NCBI GenBank assembly: GCA_963728195.1
Contig: CAVSIX010000014.1
Location: 62,001-126,000 of the forward strand
Direction: 5' to 3'
Origin: Sva-07 sp963728195
GTDB taxonomy: Bacteria > Actinomycetota > Acidimicrobiia > Acidimicrobiales > Ilumatobacteraceae
Length of the DNA: 64,000 nt
In this document: positions 59,156 to 64,000 of the stretch, in pieces
How positions within the stretch are numbered: the first letter of the stretch is position 1
How the letters are laid out: each line of letters starts with the position of its first letter
Position numbers and translations under genes: made by a program
Notes under the pieces: model-generated
Told to the model about the DNA's origin: nothing
Seen by the model: only the letters and a program-made list of their open reading frames with translations
Databases searched by the model: none

Positions 59156-60124
59156 ATGCAGGTGCCCGACCCCGCTCCGGCACCGGTACGCCAGCACCGG
59201 ATGCACTGGTGGAAGGAAGCGTTGATCGTCGCGGTCTTCTACGCGATCTACTCGTGGACGCGCAACCTGTTCGGGTCGAACAAGATCGCCGCCGACGGCG
59301 TCCCCGAGCAGGCGTTCACCAACGCCGAGCGGATCATCCGCTGGGAAACGAACCTCAACCTCTTCCACGAGCAGACGATCCAGTCGTGGTTCCTCGACTA
59401 CCGGTGGTTCATCCAGTTCTGGAACACGTACTACGGCACCGCTCATTTCATCGTCACATTGGGCGTGTTCGTGTTGCTGTTCACCAGGCGCGCCGATGTC
59501 TTCGCGCAGTGGCGCAACTCGCTGGCGGCGATGACCGCACTGGCGATCGTCGGCTTCGCCTGGTTCCCCCTGATGCCACCGCGACTGCTCGACGAGCCGT
59601 GTCCGATCCCGGCGGCGATCGCCGAGGCGCACGACGTGCGCATCAGCTATGGCGGCGCCTGCATCGAGAGCGAACTGCGACCGGAGGGTGGTTGGGGATT
59701 CGTCGACACGCTGGCGGAGTACGGCGGCCCGTGGTCGTTCGACTCCGAGACGATGGCGTCGATCTCCAACCAGTACGCCGCGATGCCCAGCTTGCACATC
59801 GGCTGGTCGACGTGGTGTGCAATCGCCATCTGGCCGCTGCTGCGCCGCAAGTGGGTCAAGGCGCTCGTGCTGCTGTATCCCGCTGCGACACTGTTCTGCA
59901 TCGTCGTCACCGGCAACCACTTCTGGCTCGACGGTGTCGGCGGACTGATCGCATTCGGCCTCGGCTCGCTGATCGGCTGGGGGCTGCATCGATGGAACCA
60001 GGACCGGCTCGACCGTCGCCACGCCGCGCTCGTCGCCGCCGACGCCGACACGTCCGAGAATGCGCCCTACGACCCGCTGCTCGACGAACGCCTCGACCGC
60101 CAGACGAACGACCGGACCTCCTGA
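59156..60124 (+). CDS. PAP2-superfamily membrane phosphatase/phosphotransferase
   Basis: The 322-residue protein has about six helices and belongs to the PAP2_3 (Aur1/inositolphosphotransferase-like) group. The phosphatase motifs are WFPLMPPRLLD, MPSLHIGWSTW (PSxH) and VTGNHFWLDGVGG (conserved His and Asp). A 65-residue extracytoplasmic loop lies between the first and second motifs. In actinobacteria such proteins process lipid phosphates or transfer phosphoinositol groups. The start at 59156 is chosen because the likely promoter box lies after ATG 59132. It is divergent from the ThDP enzyme. Confidence 0.83.
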   Translation: MQVPDPAPAPVRQHRMHWWKEALIVAVFYAIYSWTRNLFGSNKIAADGVPEQAFTNAERIIRWETNLNLFHEQTIQSWFLDYRWFIQFWNTYYGTAHFIVTLGVFVLLFTRRADVFAQWRNSLAAMTALAIVGFAWFPLMPPRLLDEPCPIPAAIAEAHDVRISYGGACIESELRPEGGWGFVDTLAEYGGPWSFDSETMASISNQYAAMPSLHIGWSTWCAIAIWPLLRRKWVKALVLLYPAATLFCIVVTGNHFWLDGVGGLIAFGLGSLIGWGLHRWNQDRLDRRHAALVAADADTSENAPYDPLLDERLDRQTNDRTS

Positions 60125-60179
60125 CGAGTTCGTCCTGAGCGGTTCGTCACAGTGTCACGCATCACGAGACCGATGCCCG

Positions 60180-60185
60180 TATCCT
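60180..60185 (+). promoter_or_regulatory. Putative -10 box for galT
   Basis: TATCCT ends 10 bases before ATG 60196; same hexamer and gap as fmdB. Confidence 0.45.
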
Positions 60186-60195
60186 TGATCGGACA

Positions 60196-61179
60196 ATGAG
60201 TCAGATGCGCTTGAACCCACTCAACGGACGGTGGGTGACCATCGTGGCCGAACGGGCCCAGCGGCCGACCGACTTCGCCCCACGTCAGAGCAGCGTCGAC
60301 GATGATCCGTCACGGCCCTGCCCGTTCTGCCCTGGACACGAGGAGTCGACGCCGCCCGCACTCGAGACCGCGGAACTCGACGGCACGTGGTCGATGCGGG
60401 TGATCCCCAACCGCTATCCGGCCTTTGCGGGCGAAGAGGCGTTCGCCGTCCACAACCTCGGCCCGGTGTTCGTCATGGCCGAAGCGAGCGGCATCCACGA
60501 GGTGTTCGTCTACACGCCCCAACACCACTCCGGTCTCCACCTGCTCGACGACGAGCACGCTGCGCAGCTGATGCGAGTTCTGCGCGACCGGTTCGCCGAG
60601 CACGCCGCCACCCCGCAGGTCCGCTACACGCAGGCGATCGTCAACCACGGCCGCGAGGCGGGAGCGTCGGTGGCTCACCCCCACGGTCAGATCCTCGGCC
60701 TGCCGTTCGTGCCCGGCGAGATCCTCGACGAGGAACGGGCGTTCGCCCGCTTCGCCGGCGGTTGCCTGCTCTGCACCACCGTCGAGGCCGAACTGGCCGC
60801 CGACGAGCGCGTCGTGTTCGCCAACGACGACGTCGCGGTGATCACCCCGTACTGGAGCGGCGCCCCCTACGAGCTCCTGATCGTGCCACGGCACCACGAA
60901 CCCCACCTCCAAGATGCACCGAACGACAGCCTCGAGTCGGTCGGACGCGCCGTGCGAGATGCGCTCGGCCACCTCAACGCCGCGCTCGGCGACGTCGCCT
61001 TCAACCTCGGCTTCCACACCGCGCCCCACCAGCACACCGGCCAGTACCACTGGCACATCCACATCTGGCCGAACCTGGTCACCCAGGCCGGCTTCGAACG
61101 TGGCACCGGCGTGATGATCAACATCGTGCCTCCCGAACAGGCCTGCGACAGCCTACGCTCGGTCGCGGCTTCGGCCTGA
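60196..61179 (+). CDS. galT: Galactose-1-phosphate uridylyltransferase
   Basis: The 327-residue HIT-superfamily enzyme swaps UMP between UDP-glucose and galactose-1-phosphate. Motifs: PLNGRWVTIVAERAQRP, zinc pair CPFCPGHEE, and the catalytic HPHGQ (His161, His163) in GASVAHPHGQILGLP, followed by a second zinc-linked CLLCTT and the late HQHTGQYHWHIHIWP. Length and order match class I GalT. No galK or galE is in the window. galU, which provides UDP-glucose, lies 11 kb upstream. Confidence 0.92.
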   Translation: MSQMRLNPLNGRWVTIVAERAQRPTDFAPRQSSVDDDPSRPCPFCPGHEESTPPALETAELDGTWSMRVIPNRYPAFAGEEAFAVHNLGPVFVMAEASGIHEVFVYTPQHHSGLHLLDDEHAAQLMRVLRDRFAEHAATPQVRYTQAIVNHGREAGASVAHPHGQILGLPFVPGEILDEERAFARFAGGCLLCTTVEAELAADERVVFANDDVAVITPYWSGAPYELLIVPRHHEPHLQDAPNDSLESVGRAVRDALGHLNAALGDVAFNLGFHTAPHQHTGQYHWHIHIWPNLVTQAGFERGTGVMINIVPPEQACDSLRSVAASA

Positions 61180-61267
61180 GTGGACCGACCCACGTCGGCT
61201 CCCCTCCTTGCACACCGATCGATCAACGCCCCCGTCCTGATGAACGCCCCCCGATGAACCGTTTTCG

Positions 61268-62428
61268 ATGACCGCCCAGCGACCACGCCCCTCCGATGCC
61301 CGCCCGTGGCTGCCCGCCATCGCGGCGGGGCTCGTGCTCGCGCTCGTGGTCGGCATCGGAGTGTTCCTCGGTGGCAACGGCAGCGACGTCGACGCCGACG
61401 AGCCGGCGACGGCGGTCACGACGCCGGTGACCGACCGCCTCGACGGCATCATCGCGGCGACGACGTCCACGCCGGCACCGGTCGCCCCGACCGCGACGCC
61501 GCTGGCGGCGCCGGTGTCGCTGGGATCGGCCGGCGACGACGTGCGTCGCGTGCAGGAACGGCTGGCCGAACTCGGGTTCCAGCCCGGACCGGCCGACGGT
61601 CAGTTCGGCAGCGGCACCCAGCAGGCGGTGTGGGCCTTCAAGAAGCTGATCGGCAACGTCGCGTGGGAGGACTTCGCCACCCGCGACGACCAGACCGTGG
61701 TCACCGACGACGTGTGGCAGCAGATGGCCGACCCGACCGTGCGCTTCCTGCCCCGGCGGCCCGGTCGGGGCACGCACGTCGAGATCTACCTGCCCCAGCA
61801 GGTGCTGGCCGTGTACCGCGACGACGAGCCGATCTTCATCTCGCACATCTCCTCGGGACAACTGAACGCCGACGGCGAGCCCGCCACGTTCTGCGAGACC
61901 GCCACCTACGACACCGACGAGAACGGCAATCCGTACCCCGAGCCGGTCACCAAGCAGGTCTGTGCCGAAGCGAAGTCGCCGGGTGGCGTGTTCTCGTTCC
62001 GCCGGTACTACGACGGCAACCGTGTCAGTCCCCTCGGCGGGATGAAGAACCCGTGGTACTTCAACTACGGCATCGCGATCCACGGAGCCCAGAACGTGCC
62101 GACCCAGCCGGCGTCGCACGGCTGCATCCGGATCTCGAATTCGCTCGCCGACGTGTTCCCCGACCTCGTCGAGCGCGGCGACAGCGTGTACGTGTGGGGC
62201 CACGACGGCAAGGAACCCGAGCAGTACAGCGAGCGCGAATCGTTGCCGTCGTTCAACCGGCCCGACCCGAACGCCACGACCACGACGACGTCCACGACGA
62301 CGACCACGACGACCACGACGACACCGCCGACCACGGTCGCCGCGCCGACGACGGTCGCCACCACACAGGCCTCCGCCACCACGGCGGCGCCGACCACGAC
62401 GACCACGACGACCGTCGCAACCCCGTAG
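61268..62428 (+). CDS. L,D-transpeptidase with peptidoglycan-binding domain
   Basis: The 386-residue protein has an N-terminal membrane anchor (about residues 14-35), a Thr/Pro linker, a PG_binding_1 domain (VSLGSAGDDVRRVQERLAEL, about 79-130) and a YkuD catalytic domain (about 165-320). The active site is SHGCIRISN with His284 and Cys286, preceded by NYGIAIHGAQNVP. The last 55 residues are almost pure Thr with Ala and Pro. It forms 3-3 cross-links in peptidoglycan or attaches proteins. It lies downstream of galT and is convergent with glgB. Confidence 0.9.
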   Translation: MTAQRPRPSDARPWLPAIAAGLVLALVVGIGVFLGGNGSDVDADEPATAVTTPVTDRLDGIIAATTSTPAPVAPTATPLAAPVSLGSAGDDVRRVQERLAELGFQPGPADGQFGSGTQQAVWAFKKLIGNVAWEDFATRDDQTVVTDDVWQQMADPTVRFLPRRPGRGTHVEIYLPQQVLAVYRDDEPIFISHISSGQLNADGEPATFCETATYDTDENGNPYPEPVTKQVCAEAKSPGGVFSFRRYYDGNRVSPLGGMKNPWYFNYGIAIHGAQNVPTQPASHGCIRISNSLADVFPDLVERGDSVYVWGHDGKEPEQYSERESLPSFNRPDPNATTTTTSTTTTTTTTTTPPTTVAAPTTVATTQASATTAAPTTTTTTTVATP

Positions 62429-62477
62429 CCGACGGCGGGCTCAGCCGTGGCCGACGGCGGGCCCAGCCGCGGCCGGC

Positions 62478-64000
62478 TCAGCCGGGCGTTCGGCCGGCGA
62501 GCCACACGACGGACAGGGCGCCGACGTCGAGCACGGCCGACGAACTGCAACCCTGCCACGGTTCATCCGATGCCTCGACCGTCGTGCGAGCGTCGCGATC
62601 TCCGCTTCCACACCACGGAGCGGCGTCGGTGTCGAGCACGACATCCCACTCGCCGCCCCACGGCAGCCCCAGGCGGTAGTCGTGGCGGGGCTCCGGTGCG
62701 AAGTTGGCGATGCACACCACCGCAGCGGCGCCGTCGACGTCCCAGCGCACGAAGACGTACGTGCTGTTCGCTGCATCGTCGGCGTCGAGCCACTGGAAGC
62801 CGCCGGGCTCGAGATCACGCCGCCACAGCGCCGGCCAGGCCGCCGCCACGGCGTTGAGGTGTGTCATCAGGTCACGCACCCCCCGGTGCGCCGGCTGGTC
62901 GAGCAGGTGCCAGGGCAGGTCGGTGGCCTCGGTCCACTCCTCCAACGGCGCCAGTTCGGATCCCATGAAGACGAGCGGTGCGCCCGGCAGGGCCCACTGC
63001 CAGGCGAACAGTGCCCGGAGCGCCGCAAACTGCGGCGCATCGTCGCCGACCATGTTCGCGAGCAGGCTGGACTTGCCGTGCACGACCTCGTCGTGGCCGA
63101 GCGGCAGCACGAAGCGCTCGTCGTAGGCGTACAGCATCGGGAACGTCATCTCGTGATGGTGGTGGCGCCGATGCGCCGGATCGAGCGACAGATAGTCGAG
63201 CGTGTCGTGCATCCATCCGAGGTCCCACTTGTGACTGAATCCCAGGCCGCCCTGGTCGACCGCTCGCGTGACACCCGGCCACGACGTCGACTCCTCTGCG
63301 ATCATCAGCACATCGGGGAACTCTTCGCGGACCACGGCATTCAGCTCGCGGACGAATGCGACCGCCTCGAGGTGTTCGCGCCCCCCGTATTCGTTGGGCG
63401 ACCACCGGTCGTGGGCGCGCGAGTAGTCGAGATACAGCATCGATGCGACGGCATCGACGCGCAGGCCGTCGACGTGGAACTCGTCGAGCCAGTACAGCGC
63501 ATTCGCGATGAGGAAGTTGCGCACCTGGTTGCGGCCGTAGTCGAACACGTACGTACCCCAGTCGGGATGCTCGCCGCGATCCGGATCGGCATGTTCGTAC
63601 AGCGCGGTGCCGTCGAAGCGTCCGAGGCTCCAATCGTCACGCGGGAAGTGCGCAGGCACCCAGTCGACGAGCACGCCGATCCCGCGCTGGTGGAACGCAT
63701 CGACGAACCGGCGCAGCGCGGCAGGGTCACCGAAGCGGGCGGTCGGAGCGAAGTAGCCGGAAACCTGGTAGCCCCAGGAACCGCCGAAGGGGTGTTCGGC
63801 GATCGGCATCAACTCGACGTGGGTGAAGCCGAGCGAGGCGACGTGGTCGGCGAGGTCGATCGCCAGCTGATCCCAGGTGTCGACCCCGCGACGCCAGGAG
63901 CCGACGTGCACCTCGTAGATGCGCAGTGGCGAGGTCGAGGCGAGCACCCCACCGCGTCCGGCCATCCAGGCGTCGTCCCCCCACGGGTGATCGACGGCCT
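62478..64000 (-). CDS. glgB: 1,4-alpha-glucan branching enzyme, C-terminal part (cut by window edge)
   Basis: The frame is open to base 64000, and its first codons (HPWGDDAWM) show the protein starts beyond the window. The visible 507 residues cover most of the GH13 barrel and the C-terminal beta domain: LRIYEVHVGSWRR, GFTHVELMPIAEHPF, the nucleophile in FHVDGLRVDAVASML, the acid in VLMIAEESTSWPG, and LPLGHDEVVHGKSSL with the last catalytic Asp. GlgB moves alpha-1,4 chains to alpha-1,6 branch points. It pairs functionally with GlgX at 6.8 kb. Confidence 0.94.
   Translation of the reverse strand, partial: AVDHPWGDDAWMAGRGGVLASTSPLRIYEVHVGSWRRGVDTWDQLAIDLADHVASLGFTHVELMPIAEHPFGGSWGYQVSGYFAPTARFGDPAALRRFVDAFHQRGIGVLVDWVPAHFPRDDWSLGRFDGTALYEHADPDRGEHPDWGTYVFDYGRNQVRNFLIANALYWLDEFHVDGLRVDAVASMLYLDYSRAHDRWSPNEYGGREHLEAVAFVRELNAVVREEFPDVLMIAEESTSWPGVTRAVDQGGLGFSHKWDLGWMHDTLDYLSLDPAHRRHHHHEMTFPMLYAYDERFVLPLGHDEVVHGKSSLLANMVGDDAPQFAALRALFAWQWALPGAPLVFMGSELAPLEEWTEATDLPWHLLDQPAHRGVRDLMTHLNAVAAAWPALWRRDLEPGGFQWLDADDAANSTYVFVRWDVDGAAAVVCIANFAPEPRHDYRLGLPWGGEWDVVLDTDAAPWCGSGDRDARTTVEASDEPWQGCSSSAVLDVGALSVVWLAGRTPG

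Noticed and set aside
62430..62477. Direct repeat gccgacggcggg between the L,D-transpeptidase and glgB
   Set aside because: Two short GC-rich copies only; it is too small and simple to call an element.

Overview
The window is chromosomal DNA from a high-GC actinomycete. Codon third positions are almost all G or C, GTG starts and 4-base stop/start overlaps are frequent, and many starts sit only 6-10 bases after a TAnnnT box, the pattern of leaderless actinobacterial mRNAs. Gene content (DUF501, mycothiol-type isomerase fold, two MoxR clusters, CoxG, class F-like sortase, Glp/GlpR-like pair) points to Actinomycetota. A placement in Acidimicrobiia (Ilumatobacter-like) is my inference, not something the sequence proves. 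I see no rRNA operon, prophage, insertion sequence or CRISPR array. One tRNA gene is present.

Layout. 1-4.5 kb: an envelope block on the + strand (end of a polytopic membrane protein, methyltransferase, flippase/LPG-synthase-like membrane protein, polyprenyl-type glycosyltransferase, lytic transglycosylase lipoprotein). 4.5-8.7 kb: an atypical SDR, a DAO-type FAD oxidase and a GlgX-like debranching enzyme. 8.75-14.7 kb: a molybdenum-hydroxylase maturation block (MoxR/CoxD, VWA/CoxE, XdhC in two pieces, MocA-like cytidylyltransferase, CoxG). It is interrupted by an NlpC/P60 gene and a nested repeat array, and no catalytic Cox subunit lies in view. 14.7-16.3 kb: DUF501, a degenerate Ppx-like protein and a GNAT enzyme, translationally coupled. 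16.3-21.1 kb: a small basic protein, then MoxR-DUF58-TgpA in which DUF58 is cut in two and its second half is fused to the transglutaminase. 21-24.6 kb: two crotonase-fold proteins, a hypothetical protein and a DUF459 hydrolase.

24.8-37.4 kb is a nucleoside uptake and salvage island: PnrA-type ABC importer (lipoprotein, double ATPase, two permeases), adenosine deaminase, a cupredoxin lipoprotein, a second adenosine deaminase and uracil phosphoribosyltransferase on the + strand, and converging on it a phosphosugar mutase and an adenosine-kinase-like PfkB enzyme. Imported nucleosides could be deaminated, phosphorylated or broken down to bases and pentose phosphates by this set. 37.4-42.6 kb: aminopeptidase N, a DUF4397 surface protein next to a sortase, and a methyltransferase. 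42.8-43.5 kb: a frameshifted vapC remnant beside tRNA-Ala(CGC).

43.5-50.5 kb: molybdenum cofactor genes (moaC, moaA, moeA/glp) mixed with galU, a GlpR-like membrane protein, a glycolipid-binding-family protein, a cysteine-free FmdB and a SAF protein. Together with the Cox-type maturation block this suggests the host makes molybdoenzymes. 50.7-53.2 kb: an ABC exporter and uppP. 53.3-56.8 kb: a PHP phosphoesterase and the TldD/PmbA protease pair, separated by a perfect 33-bp palindrome. 56.9-64 kb: a FlK-like thioesterase, a ThDP enzyme, a PAP2 membrane protein, galT, an L,D-transpeptidase and the C-terminal part of GlgB.

The most unusual non-coding signals are the 61-bp tandem hairpin array enclosed by a 35-bp inverted repeat (12.0-12.4 kb), two families of intergenic palindromes, and a divergent promoter at galU/fmdB whose two -10 boxes overlap.
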